Part shown: piece by piece, positions 10,186-18,951 of the stretch
Layout: the number at the start of each line of letters is the position of its first letter
Position numbering within the stretch: position 1 is the stretch's first letter
Source: Streptomyces yangpuensis
GTDB lineage: Bacteria; Actinomycetota; Actinomycetes; Streptomycetales; Streptomycetaceae
DNA: 64,000 nucleotides
NCBI RefSeq assembly: GCF_001005295.1
Contig: NZ_LBMK01000002.1
Span: 186,407-250,406 of the forward strand
Direction of reading: 5' to 3'
The notes under the pieces: model-generated
Database searches by the model: none
What the model was told of the DNA's origin: nothing
The model's input: only the letters and a program-made list of their open reading frames with translations
Made by a program: the position numbers and the translations under genes

Positions 10186-10200
10186 AGGGGGGCGGGACGA

Positions 10201-12945
10201 ATGAACACCACCGACTGGCACGCGGGCGACCGGTTCATGCTGCGCGTCGCCGGACTGGCCCTGTCCGACGTCGAGGCGCTGCGCGCCGACGGCACCCGCC
10301 GCTGGGCCGAGGACGTCCTGGCCGCCGAGACCGGCCTGCGCCAGGGCGCCGAACGGCTGGGCGAGGTGCTCCACGCGGCCGTCGCGGCCACCGACCCGGC
10401 GCCGGACGGCCCGGGCACCGCCCAGCGCCGCGCACTGCTCCGGCTGCGCCGCCAGATCCACAACGACCGGCTCCCGGCCAGGCCGGACGCCTCGACCGAG
10501 ACCGCCGTCGAAGCCGTCGCCGCCGTGGACGAGGCCGCCGCCGAGCACCTGGCCGGCTGGCTGCACCGGCGCCGCCTGCTGGACAAACTGCTGGCCGAGG
10601 GGCCGCCGCTGCTCACCGCCGACCTCGCCCGCAACCGGACCGCCCTGCGCGCCCTGGTCGCCGACGAGCGGCTGCGCCGCGGCCTGCTGCTGGCCTCGCC
10701 GGTGCTCGAAGGGCAGCTCGACGCATACGCCCGCGCCGAGGGCGTACCGACCGGGCGGGCCCGCAAGGCCGAGCGGTCCGTCCTGTCGTACGTGTACCGC
10801 ACGGCGTGCAAGACGAGCCCGTTCAGCACCCTCACCGCCGTCGCCACCGGCCGCTTCACGGACACCGCGGGCCGGGACGCGCCGGACGGGATCCGGGTGG
10901 CCGACACGTGGAGCAGCCACGTCCGGCTCAACGTCGTGGTCCTCGCCCGGCTCGCCGAGCTGATCCTGGCCGACCCGGAGCGCCGCCGGGACCTGCCGCT
11001 GCGCCCGGCCTCCGGCTGGGGCCACGAGGACGACCGGATCCGCTACGTGCGCAGGTCGGTCACGGCCGGCGACGACGCGGCCGCCGTCACCTTCGACGCG
11101 GTCGAGGACCGGCTGTTCTTCCTGCGCCGCAGCGGCACCCTGGAGCGGCTCCTCGGCCTGTTCGCCGAGCGTCCCGGACTGCGCCACCGGGAACTGACGG
11201 ACTGGCTCGCCGCCGAGCACGCCGCCGGCCCCGCGGAGTGCGAGGCGTACGTCCGTGCCCTCCTCCAGCTCGGCCTGGTCCGCGTACCCCTCCTCGACAC
11301 CCACGTGCACGACGACGACCCGCTGTGCTCCTTCCGGCAGGCACTGACCTCGCTGGAGCGGCCCTGGGCCGACCGGCTCGCCGCCCTGCTCGAAGCGCCC
11401 GCCGCCGCCCTGGCCGGCTATCCGGCCGCCGGGCACGCGGAACGGGCCGGTCTGCTGCGGGTGCTGCGCAGCGGCCTGCACCGCGCCCAGGAGGAACTCG
11501 GAGCACCGGACGCGGCCCTGCCGCAGACCCTGCTCTACGAGGACGTCAGCGCCGGCCGCGAGCTGCCCTGCCCGACGCGCGACTGGACCGCACTGCGGTC
11601 GGTCGAGCGGATCCTGCCCGCCTTCGACCTCACGCTGGCCCAGCGGATCACCTTCGAGGGCTTCTTCACCGCCCGCTACGGGGCGGGGGGCCGGTGCGAG
11701 GACCTCCTGGGCCTGGTGCACGACTTCCACGAGGACTTCTTCGACCAGTACCTGTCGTTCACCGCACGGCGCAGACCCTTCGACGAGCACGGCGCGTACG
11801 TTCCGGAGGAGAACTGGCTGGGCCTGCCGGGCATCCGCGCCCTGGACGCGGCGCGCCGCACCTTCATCGGCCGGATGCGACAGGCCTGGGCGGCGCACGA
11901 GGACGAGCACGGCCGCGACGCGACGGCCGTCCTGCGCCTCGGCGAAGCGGACCTCGCGGCGGTCACGGACGAACTCGCAGCGATCACCCCGGGGTTCGCG
12001 CCGCGCTGCCACCACCTGCAATTCGGCAGCGATCCCGCCGACGGCACCCCGCTGACCGTGCTGAACCGCTCCTACGGCGGACTGTCCTTCCCCTTCAGCC
12101 GCTTCACCCACGTCTACGACGGGACGGGCGCGGACCTCTCCGACGCCCTGCGCGCCACCGCGCACTCCGTCACCCCGCCCGGGGCGGTCCTCGCCGAGGT
12201 CACCGGCGGCCCCGTCACCACCAACCTCAACCTGCACGGACGGCTGACCGAGTACGAGATCGTCTGCCCGGGCGAGAGCGGCACCCTCCCGCCGGAGCGC
12301 CGGCTGCACCTGGACGACCTGTACGCCGAACATGTGCCGGCCACCGGACGCGTGGTGCTGCGCTCGCGCCGGCTGGGCCGCGAGGTGGTCCCCGTCTACC
12401 TCGGCTACCTGGTGCCGCTCGCCCTGCCCGCGATCCCGCGCACGCTCCTGCTGCTGTCCCCGTCGTCGATGTCACCGCTCGACGTGTGGGCGGGCGTACC
12501 GCAGGGCGCCGCGCGCGACAACGTGACCACCCGGCCCCGGGTGGTCCACGGCGACGTCGTGCTGAGCCGTCGCAGCTGGACCACCACCGCCGGTGACCTG
12601 CCCGTCCAAGGGGCCCAGGAGGCCCGGCACTTCCTCGACTGGCAGCGCTGGCGCCACGCCCACGGCCTGCCGGAGCAGGTGTTCGCGACCGTGTCGGCCG
12701 GACCGTCCGCCGCCGGGGCCAAACCGAGTCACGTCGACTTCGCGAGCCTGCTGTCACTCGCGGCCTTCGAGACGCTGCTGCGCGACCCGGCCCACCGGGT
12801 CGTCTTCCGCGAGATGCTCCCCGACTCCGCGGGCCTGCACGTCCACTCGGCGCGCGGCGCGCACGTGGCCGAACTGGCCGTCGAGACCTTCACCACCCCC
12901 CGAGACGCAGCAGACCAGGAAGGCGGCACGCGATGTCCGAGATGA
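10201..12945 (+). CDS. LanB-type dehydratase, glutamylation domain (Glu-tRNA dependent)
   Basis: 914 residues; ATG after GGGCGGGACGA. The sequence carries the lantibiotic dehydratase N-terminal hallmark ERSVLSYVYRTACKTSPFSTLTAV (from about residue 194; only part of the motif is needed to recognise it). It also has TVLNRSYGG, MDVWAG-like MSPLDVWAG and LSRRSW stretches typical of the family. In class I lanthipeptide, goadsporin and thiopeptide pathways this half glutamylates Ser/Thr using Glu-tRNA. The elimination half is not fused: it is the next gene, overlapping by 13 bases. The split arrangement is the one found with TOMM enzymes rather than in nisin-like loci. Confidence 0.9.
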   Translation: MNTTDWHAGDRFMLRVAGLALSDVEALRADGTRRWAEDVLAAETGLRQGAERLGEVLHAAVAATDPAPDGPGTAQRRALLRLRRQIHNDRLPARPDASTETAVEAVAAVDEAAAEHLAGWLHRRRLLDKLLAEGPPLLTADLARNRTALRALVADERLRRGLLLASPVLEGQLDAYARAEGVPTGRARKAERSVLSYVYRTACKTSPFSTLTAVATGRFTDTAGRDAPDGIRVADTWSSHVRLNVVVLARLAELILADPERRRDLPLRPASGWGHEDDRIRYVRRSVTAGDDAAAVTFDAVEDRLFFLRRSGTLERLLGLFAERPGLRHRELTDWLAAEHAAGPAECEAYVRALLQLGLVRVPLLDTHVHDDDPLCSFRQALTSLERPWADRLAALLEAPAAALAGYPAAGHAERAGLLRVLRSGLHRAQEELGAPDAALPQTLLYEDVSAGRELPCPTRDWTALRSVERILPAFDLTLAQRITFEGFFTARYGAGGRCEDLLGLVHDFHEDFFDQYLSFTARRRPFDEHGAYVPEENWLGLPGIRALDAARRTFIGRMRQAWAAHEDEHGRDATAVLRLGEADLAAVTDELAAITPGFAPRCHHLQFGSDPADGTPLTVLNRSYGGLSFPFSRFTHVYDGTGADLSDALRATAHSVTPPGAVLAEVTGGPVTTNLNLHGRLTEYEIVCPGESGTLPPERRLHLDDLYAEHVPATGRVVLRSRRLGREVVPVYLGYLVPLALPAIPRTLLLLSPSSMSPLDVWAGVPQGAARDNVTTRPRVVHGDVVLSRRSWTTTAGDLPVQGAQEARHFLDWQRWRHAHGLPEQVFATVSAGPSAAGAKPSHVDFASLLSLAAFETLLRDPAHRVVFREMLPDSAGLHVHSARGAHVAELAVETFTTPRDAADQEGGTRCPR

Positions 12946-14018
12946 CCCCGTCCACCACCGGCGCCCGCCCCGACACCCGCGGCGCCTGGCAGGCCCTGCA
13001 CATCTTCTACGCCGCCAACCCGCAGCCCCTGCTGGTGCAGTGCGTCCGGCCGCTGATCGCCGGACTCACCGCCGACGGCCTGCTCGCCGGCCACTTCTTC
13101 ATCAACTACTGGCTGGAGGGGCCGCACGTCCGGCTCCGGCTGCGCCCCGCCACGCCGGAGGCGGAGGCCGAGGTGCGGCGCCGCTCCGAGGAGGCCGTGG
13201 CCGCCTTCCTGAGGGCCCGGCCGGCCCTCTACGAGGTCGACTCCGGATTCCTCAACGAGTTCTACAACGCCCTCTTCGACATCGAGTTCCCGGAGGGCGA
13301 CCGGGCCGCCTTCACCGGGCCCGACGGCCGGATGAACCTGCGGCCGAACAACGCGTACTCCCGAGAGCCGTACGAACCCGAATACGGCAAGTACGGCGGC
13401 CCCGCCGGCGTCGAACTCGCCGAATGGCACTTCGCCCGCTCCAGCGATCTGGTCATCGACGCCCTGCACCGCATGAACCTGCACCTGCGCACCGTACTGC
13501 TGGGCACCTCCGCCCAGCTGATGATGGTCATGGCAGGCGTCTTCCTGCCCGACCGGGAGGAACTCGCCGGATACCTCGACCGCTACTACGAGTTCTGGCA
13601 CCGGGCCTTCCCCGGCACCGGGTTCATCGGATCCGAGGAGTACGACCGGACGTACGGGCAGACCGCGCCCGGGCTGGGCCGCCGCTTCACCGCCGTACGT
13701 GCCGCGCTCGCCTCGGGGGAGACCGGCCGGCTCCCGGCCTTCCTCACCGGGTGGGCGGAACACTGCCACGAGCTGCGTGAGCGGGCCGAGGCCCTCGCCG
13801 TCGCCGGGGAGCTCGTCTTCCGGTCCTGGGACGGCACCCGCGACGAACGGGTGACTGACCCCGCCGAGGCCCTGCCGCTGCTGCTCTCCCCGTACATGCA
13901 CATGACCAACAACCGGCTGCACGTCACCATCCGGGACGAGGCCTACCTGGCACACCTGCTGGGGCGGGTGCTGCGCGAGGACGGGGTCCCGGCCGGGGGA
14001 ACGGCGGCCGCCACATGA
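12933..14018 (+). CDS. stand-alone LanB C-terminal (SpaB_C-like) protein, probable glutamate-elimination enzyme
   Basis: 361 residues. The opening LHIFYAANPQPLLVQCVRPL and HFFINYWLEGPHVRLRLRP are the SpaB_C/thiopeptide-type biosynthesis signature. Near the end MHMTNNRLHV matches the HMxxNRL segment that carries the elimination His in NisB-like enzymes. I therefore infer that it removes glutamate to make Dha/Dhb. The same fold also gave rise to the pyridine-forming cycloaddition enzymes of thiopeptides, so a pyridine-forming role cannot be excluded from sequence reading alone; no second copy is present here. Overlaps both neighbours, so translation is coupled to the dehydratase and the protease. 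Confidence 0.82.
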   Translation: MSEMTPSTTGARPDTRGAWQALHIFYAANPQPLLVQCVRPLIAGLTADGLLAGHFFINYWLEGPHVRLRLRPATPEAEAEVRRRSEEAVAAFLRARPALYEVDSGFLNEFYNALFDIEFPEGDRAAFTGPDGRMNLRPNNAYSREPYEPEYGKYGGPAGVELAEWHFARSSDLVIDALHRMNLHLRTVLLGTSAQLMMVMAGVFLPDREELAGYLDRYYEFWHRAFPGTGFIGSEEYDRTYGQTAPGLGRRFTAVRAALASGETGRLPAFLTGWAEHCHELRERAEALAVAGELVFRSWDGTRDERVTDPAEALPLLLSPYMHMTNNRLHVTIRDEAYLAHLLGRVLREDGVPAGGTAAAT

Positions 14019-15148
14019 CCGGGCTCGGGGACCACCGGCCCGCGCTGCGGCCCGAGGTCCTGCTCTCCCCGCCGCTCCTGGACGGGCCCGCGACCGTGCA
14101 CCTGGTCAAGGACCCGGTCTCCGGGGCCTCGTTCGAGATCGGCCCCAAGGAGCACTTCCTCGTCTCCCGGCTGGACGGCTCCCGGAGCCTGGCGGAGATC
14201 GGCAGCGAGTACGGACGCGTCTTCGGGCGACGGCTCGGCGAGGGTAACTGGCAGCAGCTGCTGGCCCTCCTCGGCAGCCGACGGCTGCTCGCCGGCGGTC
14301 CGGCCCCGGACCCGGACCCGGGCCAGACCCCGGAGCCCGTCCCGGCCGCCGGGACGTCCGGCAAGCCGCTCCGGGGCACCCTCCTGCGCGGCACGCTGCG
14401 CCTGGTCGCGGACGCCGACGCCACGACGGCCCGGCTGCACCGCGCGCTGCGCCCGCTCCTGCACCCGGCGGTGCTCGGCGTCCTGCTGCTCGGCTGCCTC
14501 GCCATGGAGGCCGTGCTCGCCCGGTCCCTGGGTGAACTCGCCGCTGCCTGCGGCTGGTTGCTGCGCCATCCGGCGCCGCTGCTGGCCGTGGCCACCCTCA
14601 TGTGGCTGAGCACGGCCCTGCACGAGTTCGCGCACGGCATCGCCGCCCGCCACGTCGGCGGGACCGTCGGCGAGATCGGACTGCGCTGGCGGCTGCCCGT
14701 CGCCATCATGTACTGCACCGTCGACAACTACCGCTTCCTGCAAAGGCGCCGGCACCAGCTGGCGGTCGCCGCCGCCGGAGCCTTCGCCAACCTGCTGTTC
14801 CTGCTGCCGTTCTGGCTCTGGTGGGCGGCGCTGCCCGCGGGCGAGGACCCCACCCGGCGGACCCTCTCCGCACTGCTGCTCATCGGCAGCGCCCAGGCGC
14901 TCGTCAACCTGATCCCGCTGCCCCCGCTGGACGGCTACACCATGCTCGGCCACGGCCTGCGCGTCACCCGGCTGGCTCCCGCCAGTTCGGGGTACCTCCG
15001 ACTGCGGATGCGCGACCGGGCCGCCGCCGCCGCGTACCCGCCGCGTGCCAGAAGGCTCTACCTCGGCTACGCCGTCGGCTCCACCGCGCTGGTCCTGCTG
15101 CTGGCGGCCGGCCTCACCGGAGCGGTCTGGTACGCCGCCACCACCTGA
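14015..15148 (+). CDS. M50 site-2-type membrane metalloprotease with PqqD-like N-terminus
   Basis: 377 residues; ATGA overlap with the upstream gene. Residues about 10-90 look like a small PqqD/winged-helix leader-binding domain (KDPVSGASFEIGPKEHFLVSRLDG). After a linker come several membrane helices. HEFAH (His203, Glu204, His207) is the zinc site and LDGY (Asp306) the third ligand, both typical of M50 proteases. It is the only protease-like gene inside the operon. I infer it either removes the leader peptide at the membrane or supports export/immunity together with the ABC transporter encoded next. Confidence 0.85.
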   Translation: MTGLGDHRPALRPEVLLSPPLLDGPATVHLVKDPVSGASFEIGPKEHFLVSRLDGSRSLAEIGSEYGRVFGRRLGEGNWQQLLALLGSRRLLAGGPAPDPDPGQTPEPVPAAGTSGKPLRGTLLRGTLRLVADADATTARLHRALRPLLHPAVLGVLLLGCLAMEAVLARSLGELAAACGWLLRHPAPLLAVATLMWLSTALHEFAHGIAARHVGGTVGEIGLRWRLPVAIMYCTVDNYRFLQRRRHQLAVAAAGAFANLLFLLPFWLWWAALPAGEDPTRRTLSALLLIGSAQALVNLIPLPPLDGYTMLGHGLRVTRLAPASSGYLRLRMRDRAAAAAYPPRARRLYLGYAVGSTALVLLLAAGLTGAVWYAATT

Positions 15149-15150
15149 AC

Positions 15151-15180
15151 CCACGACACCCCGAACCACGACACCCCGAA
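15151..15180. repeat. perfect 15-bp tandem duplication before the ABC genes
   Basis: CCACGACACCCCGAA at 15151-15165 is repeated without a gap at 15166-15180, in the 68-bp space between the protease and the ABC ATPase genes. Possibly a recent slip duplication; no promoter is obvious. Confidence 0.85.
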
Positions 15181-15216
15181 CATCCCGTACGACAGACACA
15201 GAGGGACGCACGACCC

Positions 15217-16185
15217 ATGACGACAGACAGCACCCAGCCGCCCGACTCCCCGGCCATCGCCGTCCGGGACGTCCGCAAACGCTACGGCGACCGCCGGGCG
15301 GTGGACGGGGTCTCCCTCGACGTGCGCCGCGGTGAGTTCTTCGGGCTCCTCGGCCCCAACGGAGCCGGCAAGACCACCCTCATCGAGATCATGGAGGGCC
15401 TGCGCCAGGCCGACGACGGCACGGTCACCGTCCTCGGCCAGAGCCCCTGGCCCCGCAACACCGCGCTGCTGCCCCGGATGGGCGTACAGACCCAGGCCTC
15501 GGCCTTCTTCGTACGCCAGAGCGCCCGCGAGCATCTCGCCACCGTCGCCGGCCTCTACCGCCGCGACCCGGCAGCCGCGGACCGCACCCTGGAGAGCGTC
15601 GGGCTCACCGGACAGCGCGACGTCATGGTGGAGAACCTCTCCGGCGGCCAGCGCCAGCGCCTGGCCATCGCCTCCGCACTCGTCCACGAACCGGAGCTGA
15701 TCTTCCTGGACGAGCCGACGGCCGCCCTGGACCCGCAGGCCCGGCGCGACCTGTGGGAAGTGCTGCGCGCCCTCAAGGACCAGGGCCGCACCATCGTCTA
15801 CACCACCCACCACCTCGACGAGGCCGAGGCGTTGTGCGACCGGGTCGCCATCCTCGTCGGCGGCCGGATCGCCGCGCTCGACTCGCCCCACCGGCTGGTC
15901 ACGGCGGCCGGCGCCCCCTCGCGCCTGCTGCTGCCCGCCGGCCGGCTCGCCGTCGAGGAGGCCGCGGCGCTCCCCGGCGTGGACCGGGCCGTCCTGCAGG
16001 GCGGCTCGCTCGTCCTGGAGACCGCGACACCCGGCAAGGTTCTCCAGGCCGTCGACGCCCTCACCGGACTGGACGGGGTGATGACCCGCACGGCCACGCT
16101 GGAGGACGTCTACCTCGAACTCACCGGCGCCGCACACCCCGGCCCCCGGACCGGCCCCCACCCGCAGACGGAGTACCAGGCATGA
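15217..16185 (+). CDS. ABC transporter ATP-binding protein (ABC-2 type, DrrA-like)
   Basis: 322 residues. Walker A GPNGAGKTT (about 50), signature [15 protein letters not shown] (about 145), Walker B LIFLDEPTAALD and the switch His in YTTHHLDEAE are all intact. The extended C-terminus is typical of single-ATPase exporters of the DrrA/CcmA group. Its TGA overlaps the ATG of the permease gene (ATGA). Expected to energise export of the finished peptide and probably give self-resistance. Confidence 0.92.
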   Translation: MTTDSTQPPDSPAIAVRDVRKRYGDRRAVDGVSLDVRRGEFFGLLGPNGAGKTTLIEIMEGLRQADDGTVTVLGQSPWPRNTALLPRMGVQTQASAFFVRQSAREHLATVAGLYRRDPAAADRTLESVGLTGQRDVMVENLSGGQRQRLAIASALVHEPELIFLDEPTAALDPQARRDLWEVLRALKDQGRTIVYTTHHLDEAEALCDRVAILVGGRIAALDSPHRLVTAAGAPSRLLLPAGRLAVEEAAALPGVDRAVLQGGSLVLETATPGKVLQAVDALTGLDGVMTRTATLEDVYLELTGAAHPGPRTGPHPQTEYQA

Positions 16186-16937
16186 GCGCATACACGGCCC
16201 TGACCGCCGCCGGCTACCGGGCGCAGGTCCGGGACAAGGCCACCCTCTTCTTCACCTTCGCCTTCCCGCTGCTCTTCCTGGTCGTCTTCGGCCTGATCTT
16301 CAGCGGGCAGGACGTCGAGGAGACCGGCCGCCCCTACATCTCCTACATCGCGCCCGGGGTGATGTCCTGGGGCGTCGCCAACGCGGCCGTCTTCGGCATC
16401 GCCTTCACCCTGATGCAGTGGCGGCGCGACGACCTGCTCCGCCTGATCCGGCTGACCCCGACCCCGCTGACGACCGTGCTCGCCTCGCGGTACGTCCTGG
16501 CCCTGGTCGTCGGCATGGCACAGGCGGCCGTGTTCGTCGCGGTGGCCATGCTCCCCGGTTTCGGGCTGACCCTCGACGGACGCTGGCCGCTGGTACTGCC
16601 CGCCCTGGTGCTCGGCATCACCGCCTTCCTCGCCATAGGCGTGATCGTCGGCACCTACGCCAACACCCCGGAGGCCGTCGCCGCCATCGCCAACTGCCTG
16701 ATGGTCCCGATGGCCTTCCTGTCCGGCTCGTTCCTGCCGCTCGACATGATGCCGTCGTGGCTGCGGTCGGTCTCCCTCGTCCTGCCGCTGCGCTACCTCA
16801 ACGACGCCGCCACCGGCGCGCTCACCGGCACCGGGACCCTCGCCGGCATCGGCACCGGCTGCGGGGTACTCCTCGGCTTCGCCCTGCTCTTCGGCGCGAT
16901 CGGGCTGAGGACCTTCCGCTGGAGCAACCGGACATGA
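16182..16937 (+). CDS. ABC-2 type transporter permease
   Basis: 251 residues with about six membrane helices, starting in TLFFTFAFPLLFLVVFGLIF. It carries the ABC-2 permease features PLPLRYLND-like (LVLPLRYLND) and FLSGSFLPLDMMPSWLR. It is bracketed by ATGA overlaps with the ATPase gene upstream and YcaO 2 downstream, so the transporter is made with the modification enzymes. Partner of the preceding ATPase, in the cytoplasmic membrane. Confidence 0.9.
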   Translation: MSAYTALTAAGYRAQVRDKATLFFTFAFPLLFLVVFGLIFSGQDVEETGRPYISYIAPGVMSWGVANAAVFGIAFTLMQWRRDDLLRLIRLTPTPLTTVLASRYVLALVVGMAQAAVFVAVAMLPGFGLTLDGRWPLVLPALVLGITAFLAIGVIVGTYANTPEAVAAIANCLMVPMAFLSGSFLPLDMMPSWLRSVSLVLPLRYLNDAATGALTGTGTLAGIGTGCGVLLGFALLFGAIGLRTFRWSNRT

Positions 16938-18874
16938 CCACGCCCCCGTCCCGTCCGCCCGCACCGGACGGGACGCCCCTGGAATCCGCCCGGCGGAACC
17001 TCGCGGCAGCACTGGAACCGCTCGGCGCCGTCGTGGTCACCCTGGGCGTGCACGACGCCCTGGGACCGCGCACCGCCGACCCGTTCGCCGCGGTCCGGCC
17101 GCGGGCCACCGTCCACCTCACCGCCCGGGAGGTGCTGGTCGGCCCGTGGGGCGGCGACGGCAGCGCACCGGCGTGCGGCCAGTGCCTGGCCATGCGCCGC
17201 CAGCGGCTGCGCAGCCGCAGCGAACGCGACGCCCTGGAGACCGGCAGCGGGCCCGGCACGCCCACCGGCCCCGAGTGGCCGCGGCTGTCCCCGTACGCGC
17301 ACGACGCGGTGTACGCGCTGCACGAGGCCGTCCACGGCGGCCGGGTCACCGCACCCGCCGGAGCCGCGGCCGACCGCACCCTGCCCCAGGTGTCCCGGCT
17401 GGACCTGGCCACGCTGCGGATCCGGACGTACCCGCTGCTGGCCGACCCGCTGTGCCCGGACTGCGGCCCACGGGGTACCGACACGCCGCGGCCCTTCACC
17501 CCGGTGTCCCGGCCCAAGCCCGGTCCCGGCGACGCACAGCGGCTGCGCGCCGCCTCCTCGTACCCGATGCCGTACACGGCGCTGGCCAACCCGGTGACCG
17601 GGGTGCTCGGCGGCGGGACCTGGCTGAACGTCACCTCGCCGACCACCGCCCCGGTCGCGGGGAGCGTCTTCATGCGCGGGTACGCGGGCCTGACGGACGT
17701 CACCTGGAGCGGGCAGGCCAACAGCTTCGCAGCCAGCCGCGACCTCGCCCACCTGGAAGGGCTGGAACGGTACGCCGGCACCCACCGCCGCACCGGGAAC
17801 ACCCTGCTCACCGCCTCCTACGCGGAACTGGGCGAGCGGGCGCTCGACCCGGCCGAGTGCGGGTTCTACGCGCCGGAGACCTACCACGACGACCCGCTCG
17901 TGTCCCCCTTCGACCCCGGGCGGCCGATCCCGTGGGTGTACGGGCACTCGCTGCGCGACGACCGTGCCGTCCTGGTCCCGGCCCGGCTGGTGCATTACAG
18001 CGCCGGTGTCGCCGCCGACAACTTCGTCTTCGAGTGCTCCAACGGCTGCGCCATCGGCAGCTGCCCGGAGGAGGCGCTGCTCGGCGCCCTGCTCGAACTC
18101 GTCGAGCGGGACGCGTTCCTGCTCGCCTGGTACGGCGGCCTGCCGCTGACCGAGATCGACCTGGCGAGCATGCCGGGGACCGCGGTGCGCACGATGGCCG
18201 ACCGGGCGGCGCTCCAGGGCTACGACGTGCACGCCTTCGACAACCGCGTCGACCTGGCGGTCCCGGTCGTCACCGGGCTCGCGGTACGGCGCGACGGCGG
18301 CCCCGGACTGTTCTCCTTCGGCGCCGGCGCCGCCCTCGACCCGGCGACGGCGGTGGAGGCGGCGCTGTCGGAAGTGCTCACCTACATCCCGCACCTGCCG
18401 CGCCAGGTCGAGGAACGACGCGGCGAACTGGAGGCGATGGCGGCCGACTTCACCAGGGTGCTGCACCTGAAGGACCACGCCCAGCTCTACGGGCTGCCGG
18501 CGATGGCGGAGCACGTACGGCCCTACCGGGAACCGGTCGCGGTCCGCGCGATGGACGAGGTCTACCGGTCCTGGACGGACCACGGACGGCCCCGCACCGG
18601 CGACCTCCGCGACGATCTGCTCTGCGTGGTGCGGGAGTTGACGGGTGCCGGACACGACGTCATCGTCGTCGACCAGACCACCCCGGAACAGCGGCGGATC
18701 GGCCTGCACACGGTCTGCGCGGTGGTGCCGGGCCTGCTGCCGATCGACTTCGGCTGGTCCCGGCAGCGGGCCCCGTACCTGCCGCGCCTGCGCACCGCGC
18801 CCCGGCGGGCGGGACTGCGGACCGCCGACCTCACCCACGCCGACATCCGCCGGGTCCCGCACCCGTTCCCGTAG
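16934..18874 (+). CDS. YcaO cyclodehydratase 2 (azoline-forming)
   Basis: 646 residues, starting in an ATGA overlap with the permease gene. Same design as YcaO 1: N-terminal cysteine pairs CGQC (about 81) and CPDC (about 175), then LEGLERYAG (about 274), ECSNGCAIGS (about 366), ELVERDAFL (about 388) and a PHPFP C-terminus. All YcaO ATP/Mg ligands are present, so it should be active. It is clearly a paralogue of YcaO 1 but quite diverged. I infer a split of substrate residues (for example Cys against Ser/Thr, or different core positions). Last gene of the operon; a strong inverted-repeat terminator follows 17 bases after the stop. Confidence 0.92.
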   Translation: MTTPPSRPPAPDGTPLESARRNLAAALEPLGAVVVTLGVHDALGPRTADPFAAVRPRATVHLTAREVLVGPWGGDGSAPACGQCLAMRRQRLRSRSERDALETGSGPGTPTGPEWPRLSPYAHDAVYALHEAVHGGRVTAPAGAAADRTLPQVSRLDLATLRIRTYPLLADPLCPDCGPRGTDTPRPFTPVSRPKPGPGDAQRLRAASSYPMPYTALANPVTGVLGGGTWLNVTSPTTAPVAGSVFMRGYAGLTDVTWSGQANSFAASRDLAHLEGLERYAGTHRRTGNTLLTASYAELGERALDPAECGFYAPETYHDDPLVSPFDPGRPIPWVYGHSLRDDRAVLVPARLVHYSAGVAADNFVFECSNGCAIGSCPEEALLGALLELVERDAFLLAWYGGLPLTEIDLASMPGTAVRTMADRAALQGYDVHAFDNRVDLAVPVVTGLAVRRDGGPGLFSFGAGAALDPATAVEAALSEVLTYIPHLPRQVEERRGELEAMAADFTRVLHLKDHAQLYGLPAMAEHVRPYREPVAVRAMDEVYRSWTDHGRPRTGDLRDDLLCVVRELTGAGHDVIVVDQTTPEQRRIGLHTVCAVVPGLLPIDFGWSRQRAPYLPRLRTAPRRAGLRTADLTHADIRRVPHPFP

Positions 18875-18890
18875 CACGTGCCCGACGGCC

Positions 18891-18930
18891 GGATGCCCCG
18901 GTCCCCGCAAGCACGGGGACCGGGGCATCC
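18891..18930. terminator. bidirectional terminator between YcaO 2 and the convergent precursor gene
   Basis: A perfect 17-bp inverted repeat, GGATGCCCCGGTCCCCG and its complement, with a 6-base loop CAAGCA. It lies 16 bases past the YcaO 2 stop and 21 bases past the precursor stop on the other strand. No T-run follows, as is usual in Streptomyces. Confidence 0.85.
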
Positions 18931-18951
18931 GTGTGTCCGCGGCCCGACGGG

